Source: a bacterium
GTDB lineage: Bacteria > Zhuqueibacterota > Zhuqueibacteria > Residuimicrobiales > Krinioviventaceae
Assembly: GCA_029561455.1 (NCBI GenBank)
Contig: JAKQIY010000030.1
Span: 186,001 to 250,000 of the forward strand
Length of the DNA: 64,000 bases
Direction of reading: 5' to 3'
Position numbers and translations under genes: made by a program. Of the stretch, positions 17,385-28,570 are shown piece by piece. Below the pieces are notes generated by a model that saw nothing but the letters and a program-made list of their open reading frames with translations, made no database searches and was not told the origin of the DNA. Position 1 is the first letter of the stretch. The number at the start of each line of letters is the position of its first letter.

Positions 17385-18212
17385 ATGACACCATTACAAA
17401 GTTATGTCAATAATATCAGGGCTGTTTTGCATTCCTGGAATAATCCGTTAAAAAGAATCGAGAATGCAACTGCAAAGGATCAACAGGAAAAAGAATTTTA
17501 TGACATGGAGGCGCAGCCTTACCTGGATGATTTCAAACTGGATCTGTTTTTATATGATGAAAATGAACAGTTCCCGGCATCACATCGTTATTTTTATACA
17601 CAGTTAGCCGACATCAAGGGTAAAAAAATTCTGGATTGTTGTTGCGGCTATGGATTTTCGAGTGTGAAATGTGCAAAATATGGCGCGCAAGTAACCGGTA
17701 TCGATATATCCACCAAAATGCTGGAATTGGCGCAGCGTAATGCTGAATTGAACCAGGTTACCGGTTTGGCAGAATTCAAACTCATGTCGGCGCAAAAAAT
17801 GGAATTCACCGACAATAGTTTTGATTATGTAATTGGTCAGGGCGCTTTGCATCATTTAAACCTGGAACTGGCGGGAAAAGAAATTTCGCGGGTATTAAAA
17901 CCAGGCGGCAAAGCCCTGTTTATTGAACCGCGCATCCCGTTTAAATGGCTTATATTCATCCGCAGTTTGATCCCGACCAAATGCCTGGAATCGCCGGGCG
18001 GCGCTCAGTTGAGCGACCGGGAAATAGAGTATTTTTCCCGTTTCTTTTCTTCTACGCATGTTGAATATTTTATGTTTTTAACCAAACTGATCAGATTCCC
18101 ATTGTTTAAAAAAATATCGTCCGGACTGGAACATGCTGATTCCCGTCTAAGTAAAAGAATAAAGTTCTTGCGTAAATTGTACTGGGCTTTTGTCCTTGAA
18201 TTTACCAAATGA
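17385..18212 (+). CDS. Class I SAM-dependent methyltransferase (Methyltransf_11 type)
   Basis: A 275-residue protein with a Rossmann methyltransferase core: motif I KILDCCCGYGFSSVKCA (about 86), acidic motif II TGIDIS, and DYVIGQGALHHL followed by RVLKPGGKALF. The LHHL plus LKPGG pattern is common in small-molecule or lipid methyltransferases. The substrate cannot be inferred. AAGGGA stands before the ATG. It follows ribH by 65 bases and may be read with it, but there is no functional evidence for that. Confidence 0.83.
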   Translation: MTPLQSYVNNIRAVLHSWNNPLKRIENATAKDQQEKEFYDMEAQPYLDDFKLDLFLYDENEQFPASHRYFYTQLADIKGKKILDCCCGYGFSSVKCAKYGAQVTGIDISTKMLELAQRNAELNQVTGLAEFKLMSAQKMEFTDNSFDYVIGQGALHHLNLELAGKEISRVLKPGGKALFIEPRIPFKWLIFIRSLIPTKCLESPGGAQLSDREIEYFSRFFSSTHVEYFMFLTKLIRFPLFKKISSGLEHADSRLSKRIKFLRKLYWAFVLEFTK

Positions 18213-18242
18213 TGTTGTTCAATATTAACCAGGATACATGTT

Positions 18243-20450
18243 ATGATAAAGAACCGGACAAGTTTATTACTTGTACTTTTGATTGTAAATAGTGTAACCG
18301 TATTTGCAGAAATTGGCGACTGGGCAACATTTACAGATACCAAAGATATAATGAGTTTTTCGATTATTGATAATACCTTCTGGTGCGCCACCAATGGTGG
18401 GTTATTGCAATTCGACAGGGCAGAAAAGACGTTCATTAAATATACAAATGCAGACGGACTCGACAATAACCAGCTAGTTGCCATTGATACGGATCAGTAT
18501 GGCAATGTTTGGGTGGCGCTTGGCAACGGCATTGTACAGCGTTTTGATCCGCAAAGCAACGCCTGGGATACCATATCCGACTATAGCGGCCTGGTCATTT
18601 CCGATATTAAAACTTTTGGCGATTCGGTATTTATTGCCATGTCTATCGGTATCAGTTTATTCGATGCCCGGCGCTGGGAAGTGAAAGAAACCTATAAAAT
18701 TGGTTATGTCAACCAGATCAGCATCAAAGACCGGATGATCTGGGCGGCTACCAATACAGGTCTTAAAAGTGCTAGCCTGGATTTCCCAAACCTTATGGCT
18801 CCTTCGGCATGGACGGTTTATACCAAAACACAGGGTTTACCCGATAATCTGGTCTTATCTGTACACCTTTATGGAGATAAAATAGCTGTTGGTACCGCCG
18901 GAGGAGCAAGTGTTTACAGTAATGGGATGTGGAGCGCCGCTGTGTATACAGAAAATTCAGTCACAGCGCTGGCTGATAAAAACGGCAGGTTACTGGCTGT
19001 TTGTAAAGTAATTTCCGGTAGTTACACTTCCAGTATTGTTGTGCAACAAAAACCCGATGGCAACTGGCAAGCTTTGTATTCAGTCAATTCAAATTACAAG
19101 AATGTAACCGATATCGGGGTAGATGCAGATAATCAAATATGGATCGGTTTTAAAGGGTATGGGCTGGCCGTGTTTAATGAAACGACAGCCCAATGGACAA
19201 GCCACCTTCCCAATAGCCCCGGCGACAATAATTTTTCAGCATTACTTTTTGACCGGGATAATAACCTGTGGGTTACTTCAACCCATGCCGGGGTATCGCG
19301 TTTTGATGGGGAAAAATGGCTCAATTTTTCCGCAATGAACAAAAGAACACACTCCAATGATTACCGCTGCTTGCTGCTGGACTGGGAAGGCAGGGTATGG
19401 GCCGGAAGCTGGGGAGGAGGAATAGCAGTGTTTACACCGGTTGGACCGGATTCCTTTAATATAACCGAAATTACGACCGATCACCTGGCGGGAACTGATA
19501 CTGATCCTGATTATGTTGTTATAACAGACATGAAAAAAGATTTGGCCGGCAACATCTGGATTATAAATTACTATGCGCGTAATAATAATGTGTTGGCGGT
19601 TGTCGATTCAACCGGGGATTGGGAGTATTTTTCCCGGCAAGATGGCATAACCACACGCTATACCTGGTGCCTGGAAATAGATAATTTAGGCCGTAATTGG
19701 GTAGGCACCAGCGATAACGGCATATATGTCCTGAACGATTATGATACCCCATTTGATAAACGTGATGATGAATTGAGCGGTACTTTGAATTCGAGCGATG
19801 GCTTGTCCAGTATGGTCATTCAGGATATGGCGATGGATATGGACGGTGTGATGTATATAGGTACGCCGGAAGGTTTGAATACCTGGTATGATAATAAAGT
19901 GAGTGAATACCTGGATAGCCGTGTTATTAATAATGATATCAATACAATTCTTGTCGATGGCGTTAATAATAAATGGGTCGGCACCAGCGGCGGGTTGAGT
20001 ATGCTGCATGCCGATGGTTTTGATTCCACACATTATACCGTGGCAACTTCAAAACTGGTTGCCGATAATATTCTTTCCCTGGCTTTTAACGAGCAAACCG
20101 GTGATCTGTATATCGGCACGACCAATGGTTTATCGCGGTTAAGCACTCCATATACCCGTCCGGCCGCTACTATGGATTTTGTTGAGGGATATCCCAATCC
20201 CTTTATCCTGAATTCACAGGCAGATCTTTTCCGGGTTGTCAATCTTGCCGCCAAATCCAGTATTCGTATTTTTACAGCGGAGGGTACCCTGGTGCGGTAC
20301 ATACCCGATAGCGAAGTGTTAGGCTCGCAAGCCCTGTGGGATGGTAGAAACGACCAGGGTGAGTTTGTAAGCAGCGGAATATATCTCTTCCAGGCTACCA
20401 GCGAGGATGGTTTAACTTTTGTGGGTAAGGTCGCGGTAATCAAGCCCTAA
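18243..20450 (+). CDS. Secreted two-component-regulator-propeller protein with FlgD-like C-terminal domain
   Basis: A 735-residue exported protein. A signal peptide (LLLVLLIVNSVTVFA, cut near residue 22) is followed by many beta-propeller blades of the Reg_prop type, with repeated elements such as IWAATNTGL, VWVALGNGI, LWVTSTHAGVSRFDG and KWVGTSGGLSML. The last 80 residues (GYPNPFILNS ... WDGRNDQGEFVSSGIYLFQA) form a FlgD-like/T9SS-type sorting domain. The layout of propellers plus C-terminal domain recalls PorZ, a surface component of T9SS, but the similarity is general. Alternatively it is a sensor-like surface protein. No kinase domain is attached. Confidence 0.78.
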   Translation: MIKNRTSLLLVLLIVNSVTVFAEIGDWATFTDTKDIMSFSIIDNTFWCATNGGLLQFDRAEKTFIKYTNADGLDNNQLVAIDTDQYGNVWVALGNGIVQRFDPQSNAWDTISDYSGLVISDIKTFGDSVFIAMSIGISLFDARRWEVKETYKIGYVNQISIKDRMIWAATNTGLKSASLDFPNLMAPSAWTVYTKTQGLPDNLVLSVHLYGDKIAVGTAGGASVYSNGMWSAAVYTENSVTALADKNGRLLAVCKVISGSYTSSIVVQQKPDGNWQALYSVNSNYKNVTDIGVDADNQIWIGFKGYGLAVFNETTAQWTSHLPNSPGDNNFSALLFDRDNNLWVTSTHAGVSRFDGEKWLNFSAMNKRTHSNDYRCLLLDWEGRVWAGSWGGGIAVFTPVGPDSFNITEITTDHLAGTDTDPDYVVITDMKKDLAGNIWIINYYARNNNVLAVVDSTGDWEYFSRQDGITTRYTWCLEIDNLGRNWVGTSDNGIYVLNDYDTPFDKRDDELSGTLNSSDGLSSMVIQDMAMDMDGVMYIGTPEGLNTWYDNKVSEYLDSRVINNDINTILVDGVNNKWVGTSGGLSMLHADGFDSTHYTVATSKLVADNILSLAFNEQTGDLYIGTTNGLSRLSTPYTRPAATMDFVEGYPNPFILNSQADLFRVVNLAAKSSIRIFTAEGTLVRYIPDSEVLGSQALWDGRNDQGEFVSSGIYLFQATSEDGLTFVGKVAVIKP

Positions 20451-21236
20451 CATAATGCCGGAATGAGTTGTATCTAATTGTCAACACCTGGCACGCTGGT
20501 AGATTGTATCCATTAAAACTAATCATTTATACTTTGGATTAGTGTCTTGAAGAATTTTTTATTCTAACTCAATCGGATGATAAGGTTTTACCACGGAGTG
20601 AAAAAAAAGGGGTAATTGCTAGTATTATATATTTCCATTCAGCCTGCCACGTCATGACGGTAATGAATTGACTAGTTATGAAAAATATTTTGGTTCTATA
20701 TTGTTTGTAGTAGGTAATTGTCCCACTATTTTAAGAATAAGAATACAGTCATATCAGTTATTAAGACTTGGTTAATACAACTTTTCAGTGAATAACAATG
20801 AAAACATTATATTTGTGTTTAAAGAAAAATATAACCCGCCACCCATAAAATTAATTTTATAAACTAAACTTTATCAAGAATATACTGCTATTAATAAACG
20901 TCACAATAACAATTGGTTGAATGCTTTTCCCCGCGCTCTCGGCTACCTCTACGGTAAAATAATAAAGAATGAAACCGCAGCGGTCACGGAGGACGCAGAA
21001 GGGAAAAAGAATAAAAACCTTTCCCCGTCTTAATATTTAAAAGAACTTGATACATTGTGTTCATATTGAGCCTTTTATACTTTTAACAATGGTTCAATCG
21101 GCAAAAATTACCCACACAAAAGCATATAAAACCAATATTTTTTTATTGCCAGGGAAAAAACTGCAATATATAATAAAATTTGTATTTTAGAATATCAAAT
21201 ATTTTACTAAATTCCCATGACAATACTCTAGGAACT
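20451..21236. other. Long intergenic region with a degenerate repeat-like segment
   Basis: Nearly 800 AT-rich bases with no credible gene on either strand. At 20970-21010 a short GC-richer stretch, ACCGCAGCGGTCACGGAGG followed by ACGCAGAAGGG, resembles the cacggagg/cgcagaa low-complexity elements scattered in many environmental genomes. The rest shows nothing recognisable. Confidence 0.45.
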
Positions 21237-22955
21237 ATGTTAAAAACACTCTATATAAAAGATTATGCTCTGGTCGATGAATTACGGGTTGAATTCAAAA
21301 CCGGTTTGAATATAATAACCGGCGAGACCGGCGCCGGGAAATCGATCATTGTTGGCGCAATGGGTGTTATTCTGGGCGGCAGGTACGATAAAGATATTAT
21401 CCGTGGCAATGCTTCTAAAGCAATTTTAGAAGGCGAATTTCAAATTACCGGTTTGCCGGAACTGGAGCAGTTTTTTTTAGATAACGATCTGGAGAACGAC
21501 GGCTCTGTTATATTGATAAGGCGGGAAATAAACGATACGGGCAGAAGCCGTAATTTTATCAACGATTCGCCGGTGTCTTTGCCGATCCTTGAGCAACTGG
21601 GCAATTTGCTGGTCGATTTACATGGCCAGCATGAACATCAGTTATTATTGCAGGCGTCGCGGCATATCGATTATCTGGATGATTTTGCCGGTTTAGGTGA
21701 GCAGGTGCGGCAGGTTCGCACTTTGTACCAGAATTATATTGATACTGCCCGGCAATTAAAAGAGCTGTTGGCGCGCAAACAGGAAGCCGTTCAGCAAACC
21801 GAGATTTACGAGTTCCAACTCAACGAGATAAGCAAGGTTAATCCCCAGCCCAATGAGGATGAAGAGTTAAAAAAAGAGGAACTGATCGCCCGCAACGCTG
21901 AAATCTTGTTCGAAAGCACACAATTGTTATTCGATCAGTTATATGAAAGCGACGGCTCGGTTTCCGAAATAATCAAAAAAGCAATAAGCAAGCTGCAAGA
22001 CCTGGAAAAAATTGATGACAAGTTTACCGAGATAAGGAACGAATGTGAAAATGCCGCCATCCTGATTGATGAAGCCGCCGCATCGGTAAGCGATTATAAC
22101 CATAAAATAAATTTTGATTCGGACCGGTTGGAAGAAATCCGCAACCGCCTGGCGCAATTAACCGGTCTTTTAAAAAAATACGGCGGGTCAATTCATACAC
22201 TATTGCAGCACAAACAGGATTTACAGGCAAAACTTTTACACATTGAAAATATCGACGAAGACATTAACGCGTTACAAAACCAGTTGCAAACCCGGCTTGA
22301 AACTTTGAAACAACAATCGCTTGCTTTATCCGGGCAGCGTGTGCAAGCCGCAGAGCAATTGGCGAAAAGTGTCATGCAGGAACTGGCCGGCCTGGGAATG
22401 GCAAATGCCAGGTTCCATGTTGCTGTAGAACGTAGGGAAATTACCGAAGGCAATTTTCTACACATCGAGGGTAAACGCATTCAGGTTACACCAAAAGGGA
22501 TTGATAATATTGAATTTTTGATTTCCGCCAACCCCGGTGAAGAATTAAAACCTTTAGTCACTGTTGCCTCCGGTGGAGAAATTTCCCGGATTATGCTGGC
22601 ATTGAAATCATTGTTGGCCAAAGCCGACCGGGTGCCGGTGCTCATTTTTGATGAAATTGATATTGGAATTTCCGGCAGGATCGCCCTGGTGGTTGGTAAA
22701 AGTTTGCAAAAGCTGGCTGCAAGCCGCCAGATCATTTGTATTACCCATTTACCGCAAATTGCCAGTTCGGGGCACTATCAATACCTGGTAGAAAAAGTCA
22801 GTAATAATAACACTACGTTAACTACGATCCGTGAGCTTGCGATGCAGGAGCGAATCGAGCAGATAGCCCGGTTGATCGGCGGTGAAGCGATTACCGATAC
22901 CCATCTCATGAGCGCCGCTGAATTGATCAAAGAGGTAAGCGCCTCCGCTAATTAA
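21237..22955 (+). CDS. recN: DNA repair protein RecN
   Basis: A 572-residue SMC-like ATPase acting early in double-strand break repair by tethering DNA ends. The N-terminal ATPase half has LYIKDYALVDELRVEF and Walker A TGETGAGKSIIVGA (about 33). A long coiled coil spans roughly 155-360, and the C-terminal half has VASGGEISRIMLALK (signature) and Walker B LIFDEIDIGISGR (about 475). I start it at the ATG 21237, which gives the canonical N-terminus and has TAGGA upstream; a longer frame adds 19 unlikely residues. Confidence 0.95.
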   Translation: MLKTLYIKDYALVDELRVEFKTGLNIITGETGAGKSIIVGAMGVILGGRYDKDIIRGNASKAILEGEFQITGLPELEQFFLDNDLENDGSVILIRREINDTGRSRNFINDSPVSLPILEQLGNLLVDLHGQHEHQLLLQASRHIDYLDDFAGLGEQVRQVRTLYQNYIDTARQLKELLARKQEAVQQTEIYEFQLNEISKVNPQPNEDEELKKEELIARNAEILFESTQLLFDQLYESDGSVSEIIKKAISKLQDLEKIDDKFTEIRNECENAAILIDEAAASVSDYNHKINFDSDRLEEIRNRLAQLTGLLKKYGGSIHTLLQHKQDLQAKLLHIENIDEDINALQNQLQTRLETLKQQSLALSGQRVQAAEQLAKSVMQELAGLGMANARFHVAVERREITEGNFLHIEGKRIQVTPKGIDNIEFLISANPGEELKPLVTVASGGEISRIMLALKSLLAKADRVPVLIFDEIDIGISGRIALVVGKSLQKLAASRQIICITHLPQIASSGHYQYLVEKVSNNNTTLTTIRELAMQERIEQIARLIGGEAITDTHLMSAAELIKEVSASAN

Positions 22956-23138
22956 TTAAATGAGCCGGAAAAGAGTGCAAAATAATTCAGGCAGGGAATA
23001 TTAAATTAAAGAATATTGTATCTCATAATAAAAAAATGCTATATAATTGTTTAAAAATTATTATATTTAAATAGCAGATTCTAATATATAACAAGAATGA
23101 CAAAACATGACACTTTTATTAAAGGTGAGAGGAGTGTA

Positions 23139-24110
23139 ATGAGCAAACGTGAATTAAAGTATTCCCGGCTTTTTGGGGTGCTTACACTTGTTATCATGAC
23201 TTTGTTTTTTGCCTGCGCACAACAACAGGCAACCTTGCTGGATGAAGAATATTCCGGAGGGGATGATGATTTTCAGAATGAACTGCTGGGTATGTTAAAT
23301 CTCTCTGAGGATGAACTGGGACAGGATTCCGATTTTTTAAATAAACTGGATCAGGATACTAACACAATGTCTGCACAGGCTGCCGGTTCAAGTTCAGCCC
23401 AGGATGACGAGAGCCTCGATGATGTGTTGTCTTTATTACTGGAAGACGATACCCCGGCATTTGAGGAGTTTGAAGACCAGGATGTACAGACGCCGATGTT
23501 TCAGGCAGATGAACCTTCCAGCAATGCCGATAACCGGTTAAAGACCGATGTGCAACAGCTTGAAAATGTATATGAAAAAAAACGGATGCAGGCCGATAGT
23601 TTACGCCGTAAATTGGAAGAAAAAAATGCCCGTATCCGGCTGCTGGAATCCCAGGAGAAAAGCGCAGCGTCGGCTGTTTCCGGTTCCGCAAAATCTCTGG
23701 CCAGAACTTCAGGACAAGAGCTGACCGATGTGCCGGGTAATTCTCCCTATAATATCGCCTATCGTGACGGCCGGCAGCAGTTTGAAAAAGCGGATTATAA
23801 TGGCGCTATTAAAGCATTCCAGAATTTATTGGCCAATACACCGAACCACAGCCTGTCGGATAACTGCCAGTACTGGATCGGCGAGAGTTATTTTGGCTTG
23901 AAGCAATACCAGCAAGCTATTATCGAATTCCAAAAAGTATTTGCCTATAACCAAACTGATAAGCATGATGACGCCCAGTTGATGGTCGCGATTTCTTATG
24001 TAAAAAGCGGGCAAAATGATAAGGCCCGCAGTGAATTTCAAAAATTCACCGGCAATTACCCAAACAGTGAATATATGCGTGTAGCGCAGCGTTATTTAAG
24101 CAAGCTATAA
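23139..24110 (+). CDS. TPR lipoprotein, CpoB/YbgF-like
   Basis: A 323-residue envelope protein. After a Lys/Arg-rich start comes a hydrophobic segment ending in FFACAQQQ, a plausible but not ideal lipobox with Cys near residue 28. Next is an acidic, low-complexity region rich in D and E (about 35-130), a short coiled coil (about 135-180), and three TPR-like units in the last 120 residues (RDGRQQFEKADYNGAIKAF, IGESYFGLKQYQQAIIEF, SYVKSGQNDKARSEF). This matches CpoB/YbgF of the Tol-Pal and cell-division systems in its C-terminal part. No tol or pal gene is nearby. GAGAGGAGTG before the ATG fixes the start. Confidence 0.75.
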   Translation: MSKRELKYSRLFGVLTLVIMTLFFACAQQQATLLDEEYSGGDDDFQNELLGMLNLSEDELGQDSDFLNKLDQDTNTMSAQAAGSSSAQDDESLDDVLSLLLEDDTPAFEEFEDQDVQTPMFQADEPSSNADNRLKTDVQQLENVYEKKRMQADSLRRKLEEKNARIRLLESQEKSAASAVSGSAKSLARTSGQELTDVPGNSPYNIAYRDGRQQFEKADYNGAIKAFQNLLANTPNHSLSDNCQYWIGESYFGLKQYQQAIIEFQKVFAYNQTDKHDDAQLMVAISYVKSGQNDKARSEFQKFTGNYPNSEYMRVAQRYLSKL

Positions 24111-24135
24111 GCGGTGTTGCAAAGAAAATACAAGT

Positions 24136-24181
24136 ATATTATTTTACCGGTTATTTAATAACCGGTAAAATAATATTTTTG
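24136..24181 (+). terminator. Perfect 19-bp hairpin terminator
   Basis: The arms 24136-24154 and 24158-24176 are perfectly complementary (core ACCGGTTAT/ATAACCGGT) with loop TTA, followed by TTTTT. It follows the CpoB-like gene. As the stem is flanked by A on the left side it may work in both directions. Confidence 0.85.
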
Positions 24182-24349
24182 TATCCAGCGCTATTAGATG
24201 GGTAGTATTAAAGCGTGTTTTTGGGCAATAAAGTATATAAAATCAGGGGGTATTGGGGAAATGATTTATTCATTAGGCCTGTTATAAATAAAAGACCTTT
24301 TTATGAGTATTTCAGCGTTTGAATATTATATGAATCAGTGAGGTTGTTT

Positions 24350-27300
24350 GTGCCAGATTTTGTTCACCTTCATAATCATTCACATTATAGCTTGTTAGAT
24401 GGCGCATGCCGGATTGAAGATTTGGTTGAAACGGCAGTACAGTTTAATATGCCGGCAATCGCCCTTACCGATCATGGGTGTTTGTTTGGTGCAGTAGAGT
24501 TTTACCAGAAATGCGTTGCCAAAAAAATCAAACCTTTGATAGGGTGCGAGGTTTATATTGCATCGCAAAGCCGATTGGATAAAAAGTCTGTAACCGGCGC
24601 TTCCGGCGCCTCATTTCACCTGGTGTTGCTTTGCAAGAATGATATTGGTTATAAAAATTTGATGAAACTGGTATCGGCCGGGTATCTGGAGGGCTTTTAC
24701 TATAAACCGCGCATCGACAAGGAATTGCTTAAACAATACTCCGAAGGACTGGTAGCTTTAAGCGCTTGCTTAAAGGGCGAAGTCCCCTATACCATTCTGA
24801 ATAAAGGGTACGACAAGGGCAAAGAGATCGTTGCGGAATATAAAAGTATTTTTGGCGATGATTTTTATCTTGAAGTGCAAAATCATGGTATACCGGAAGA
24901 GGATCAGGCCCGCGAAGCAATTTTTAAACTGGCGGCGGAAGAGAATATCCCGGTGGTTGCTACCAATGATATCCATTATCTGAAAAAAGAGCACCATGAT
25001 GCTCATGATGTTTTACTATGCCTGCAAACCGGCAAGGACCTGGACGATCCCAACCGTATGCGTTATTCCACCCGTGAATTGTATTTTAAAAATCAGCATG
25101 AAATGGCCCGCCTCTTCCCTAAAAATCCGGAAGTTCTGGAGAATACTCTGCTGGTGGCCGAGAAATGTAACCTGGAAATGAAGTTCAGGAATTATTTTAT
25201 TCCCGAATTTGCACTTCCGGCCGGGGAAGAAAGTAAAACGCTGGGTGATTATTTGAGTAAAATTTCCTATGAGGGATTGAAGCAGCGTTATGAGCACATC
25301 ACCCCTGAACTTGAGCAGCGGCTGGAAAGGGAATTGGGGGTTATAAACAAAATGGGTTATGCCGGTTACTTTTTAATTACCTGGGATTTTATTCGTTATG
25401 CGCGGGAAAATAACATCCCCGTAGGACCTGGACGCGGTTCTGCCGCCGGCAGTCTGGTTGCTTATTGTTTAAAAATTACCAATCTTGACCCTATCAGGTA
25501 TAATTTGATCTTTGAGCGGTTTTTAAATCCGGAACGGGTCAGCATGCCCGATATCGATATTGATTTTTGTTATGAACGCCGTGAAGAAGTAATCAATTAT
25601 GTTAAAAACAAGTATGGCATTAACAATGTGTGCCAGATCATTACCTTTGGTACTATGGCTGCGCGTGGCGTGATCCGCGATGTCGGCCGGGTATTGAATA
25701 TGAGTTATGGCGAAGTTGATCGCATTGCCAAACTGGTGCCGGCGCAATTGAATATCAAGCTGGAAGAGGCGATCAACACCGTTAAAGAACTTAAAGAACT
25801 GGAAAACAAAGACGAACAGCACCGCAAATTGTTTACCTACTCACGGGTATTGGAAGGCTTGGCGCGTCATGCTTCCACCCACGCCGCCGGTGTGGTTATT
25901 ACCCCTCAGGAATTGACCAATTATGTGCCGCTATATAAAACCAAAGATGGCGATATTACCACTCAGTATGAAATGCGGGTATTGGATGATGTCGGCCTGC
26001 TGAAAATGGATTTTTTGGGGTTACGCACTCTTACCGTTATTCAAAAAGCGGTCGATTCCCTGAAAAAGAAAAATATTGAGGTGGATATCGAGCATTTGCC
26101 CCTGGATGATAAAAAAGTGTATGACTTGTTTTCCCGCGGTGAAACTATCGGCATTTTCCAGTTTGAAAGTTCCGGAATGCAGGAATACCTGAAAAAGCTG
26201 CATCCCGAATCGTTGGAAGATCTGATCGCTATGAACTCGCTGTATCGCCCCGGCCCTATGGATATGATCGATGATTTCATCAATCGAAAAAAAGGCAAAG
26301 TGCCAATTAAATATGAAACCCCACTGCTGGAGCCGATCCTTAAAGAGAGTTATGGGGTTGCAGTTTACCAGGAACAAGTCATGAAACTCGCCAGCGATAT
26401 TGGCGGGTTTACAATGGGGGGCGCCGATAATTTACGTCGCGCCATGAGTAAAAAGAAAGTGGAAACCATGCAGGCCAACCGTGTCGAGTTTGTCCGCGGC
26501 GCACTGGAACGGAAAGTTTCGGAAAAAGCGGCCAATGAAATATTCGACATGATGGAAAAATTTGCCGGCTATGGTTTTAATAAATCTCATGCCGCCTGCT
26601 ATTCACTGGTAGCTTATCAAACAGCGTATTTAAAGACTTATTATCCGGCCGATTTTATGGCGGCTACCATCAGCAGTGAAATGGGCAGTTCCGATCGAGT
26701 TACGATATTACTGGAAGAATGCCGGCGCATGAATGTTAAAGTGCTGCCTCCGGATGTGAATGAAAGTTACGCCGATTTTGTGGTGATTGGCGGCGCGATC
26801 CGTTTCGGGCTGGGTGCGGTAAAAAATGTTGGTTTGGGAGCTATTAAAAATATTGTTGCCGCCCGCAATGAAGATGGCAAGTTCAAATCCCTGTTTGAGT
26901 TGTGCAGTAGAGTAGACAAAGCAGCTGTGAACCGTAAAGCGTTGGAAAGCCTGGTGCTGGCCGGGGCAATGGATTCCCTGCCGGGCACCCGCGCGCAAAA
27001 GTTTGCCGCTATCGACAGCGCAGTAGAATTTGCGCAGCGTACCCATAAAGATACCGATTCGGCGCAAACTTCAATGTTTGATGAGCAAGAGGAGGTAATG
27101 GCAATTGCCGAGCCGGCCCTGCCTAATGTGGAAGAATGGTCAAAAACCGATATTTTAAAAAAGGAACGAGAGATTCTGGGCTTCTTTTTGTCCGGTCATC
27201 CCCTTGATAAATACCGTGAAGAGGTATACACTTTTTCCACAGTAACTATAGATTCCGTGCATGAGTTAAAAGACGGCCAGCCGGTCCGGTTATGCGGCAT

Positions 27301-27778
27301 TATCTCGGAATTGAAAAAACATTTGGATCGCAAAAACCGCACTATGGCTTTTTTAAAAATTGAAGATTTTACCGGCAATTTGGAAGGGATTATTTTCTCC
27401 GATCCCTATGATAAATTCAAACAGTATATCTACCAGGATTCCCTGGTGATGGTTATTGGAAAAATTAACACCCGTGAATCAGAAGCGCCAAAAATCCTTA
27501 TCGAGGAAATCATCACTCTGGAAGAAGCCCGGAAACGTTATACCCGTAATTTATGTGTGGCAATGGATATGACCCGGATCGACCAGGTAATGATCAATGA
27601 TATTAAAGCTATTATGGACAAGTATCGTGGCGAAATACCGGTCTATTTCAATGTCAAAACACATGACAAGGGCGATTTTGTGTTGCGGGCTAAATCGGTG
27701 CAGGTATCTCCCACTTTGGACCTGGTAGAAAAATTGCGTGATAAAGTAGGCCGTGAAAATGTGTGGATCGGCGCCTGA
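24350..27778 (+). CDS. dnaE: DNA polymerase III alpha subunit
   Basis: The 1142-residue replicative polymerase of the DnaE1 class. The PHP domain opens with [16 protein letters not shown], the palm has [16 protein letters not shown] and the catalytic triad region [13 protein letters not shown] (about 400), with HAAGVVI further on. The C-terminus carries a helix-hairpin-helix segment ([16 protein letters not shown] onward) and an OB fold. I prefer the GTG at 24350, with GAGG seven bases upstream; a GTG four codons earlier is possible. The PHP motif HLHNHS keeps metal-binding His residues, so proofreading-like PHP activity cannot be excluded. Confidence 0.96.
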   Translation: MPDFVHLHNHSHYSLLDGACRIEDLVETAVQFNMPAIALTDHGCLFGAVEFYQKCVAKKIKPLIGCEVYIASQSRLDKKSVTGASGASFHLVLLCKNDIGYKNLMKLVSAGYLEGFYYKPRIDKELLKQYSEGLVALSACLKGEVPYTILNKGYDKGKEIVAEYKSIFGDDFYLEVQNHGIPEEDQAREAIFKLAAEENIPVVATNDIHYLKKEHHDAHDVLLCLQTGKDLDDPNRMRYSTRELYFKNQHEMARLFPKNPEVLENTLLVAEKCNLEMKFRNYFIPEFALPAGEESKTLGDYLSKISYEGLKQRYEHITPELEQRLERELGVINKMGYAGYFLITWDFIRYARENNIPVGPGRGSAAGSLVAYCLKITNLDPIRYNLIFERFLNPERVSMPDIDIDFCYERREEVINYVKNKYGINNVCQIITFGTMAARGVIRDVGRVLNMSYGEVDRIAKLVPAQLNIKLEEAINTVKELKELENKDEQHRKLFTYSRVLEGLARHASTHAAGVVITPQELTNYVPLYKTKDGDITTQYEMRVLDDVGLLKMDFLGLRTLTVIQKAVDSLKKKNIEVDIEHLPLDDKKVYDLFSRGETIGIFQFESSGMQEYLKKLHPESLEDLIAMNSLYRPGPMDMIDDFINRKKGKVPIKYETPLLEPILKESYGVAVYQEQVMKLASDIGGFTMGGADNLRRAMSKKKVETMQANRVEFVRGALERKVSEKAANEIFDMMEKFAGYGFNKSHAACYSLVAYQTAYLKTYYPADFMAATISSEMGSSDRVTILLEECRRMNVKVLPPDVNESYADFVVIGGAIRFGLGAVKNVGLGAIKNIVAARNEDGKFKSLFELCSRVDKAAVNRKALESLVLAGAMDSLPGTRAQKFAAIDSAVEFAQRTHKDTDSAQTSMFDEQEEVMAIAEPALPNVEEWSKTDILKKEREILGFFLSGHPLDKYREEVYTFSTVTIDSVHELKDGQPVRLCGIISELKKHLDRKNRTMAFLKIEDFTGNLEGIIFSDPYDKFKQYIYQDSLVMVIGKINTRESEAPKILIEEIITLEEARKRYTRNLCVAMDMTRIDQVMINDIKAIMDKYRGEIPVYFNVKTHDKGDFVLRAKSVQVSPTLDLVEKLRDKVGRENVWIGA

Positions 27779-27994
27779 TTCCTGGTTATTGATTATATAG
27801 AAAAATTTTTGTACATTATGTTGCTTTTTTTGGCATATTGTACCGGTTGTTTTTTGTTATTATCTGTGTACAGATTGATGAACTTTTTTACTGTTTAATT
27901 ATCAAAAACTGTATAGTTCTTGTTTTTTACAAGCCAGGCAACATTATTATTAAAATATAAAGGTTAATACATATCTATCCTTCAGGAGGGATAC

Positions 27995-28540
27995 ATGGAT
28001 CAATTTGTTGAACGGATTAAAAATATATTATTATTTCCGGAAAAGACCTGGGAAACAATTAAAGAAGAAAATTTGAAACGTTATGATATTGTCCAGCAAT
28101 ATTTAATGTATCTTGTCGCTGTTACAACAATAGCATTCTTTATTGGTTTGGTGATAGTTGGGCAATATGGGCAAAACACAAATTTCTTTGCCGGAATAGT
28201 CAAAGCCGTGTTGTTTTATATTTTTAATATATTGTCTGTTTTCGTCGGCGCATTTATCATTAATCAACTCGCCCCGTCTTTCGGCTGCGAAAAAAATGAA
28301 AATGCTGCATTTCAACTTGCCGCTTATAGCCTGACTGCATATTTTGTCAGTGGTATTTTATATTTTATACCAGTTCTCAAACCGTTCATTATATTAGGTT
28401 TTTTCAGTATATATCTGTTGTATAAAGGATTACCTGTTATAATGGGCTGCCCTGAAGAAAAGACTGTGAATTTTACTATTGTTGTCAGTCTGATCTTGTT
28501 TGCCCTGGTAACCATCAGTTACAACCTGGCAAATTTTTAA
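27995..28540 (+). CDS. Yip1-family integral membrane protein
   Basis: A 181-residue protein with the YIP1 domain layout: a short cytoplasmic N-terminus (ERIKNILLFPEKTWETIKEE, the typical FxxPxxxWxxI signature) and four to five membrane segments (about 34-54, 68-95, 108-150, 158-178). Bacterial Yip1 proteins are widespread, with no established function. An ideal TCAGGAGGG ribosome site precedes the ATG. The next small membrane protein follows by 30 bases, so the two may form an operon. Confidence 0.8.
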   Translation: MDQFVERIKNILLFPEKTWETIKEENLKRYDIVQQYLMYLVAVTTIAFFIGLVIVGQYGQNTNFFAGIVKAVLFYIFNILSVFVGAFIINQLAPSFGCEKNENAAFQLAAYSLTAYFVSGILYFIPVLKPFIILGFFSIYLLYKGLPVIMGCPEEKTVNFTIVVSLILFALVTISYNLANF

Positions 28541-28570
28541 TTCAACGAACAGACTGAAAATGTAACCCTG

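Noticed and set aside
20970-21010. Insertion-sequence remnant
   Set aside because: The cacggagg/cgcagaa segment is low-complexity and has neither terminal inverted repeats nor transposase similarity.
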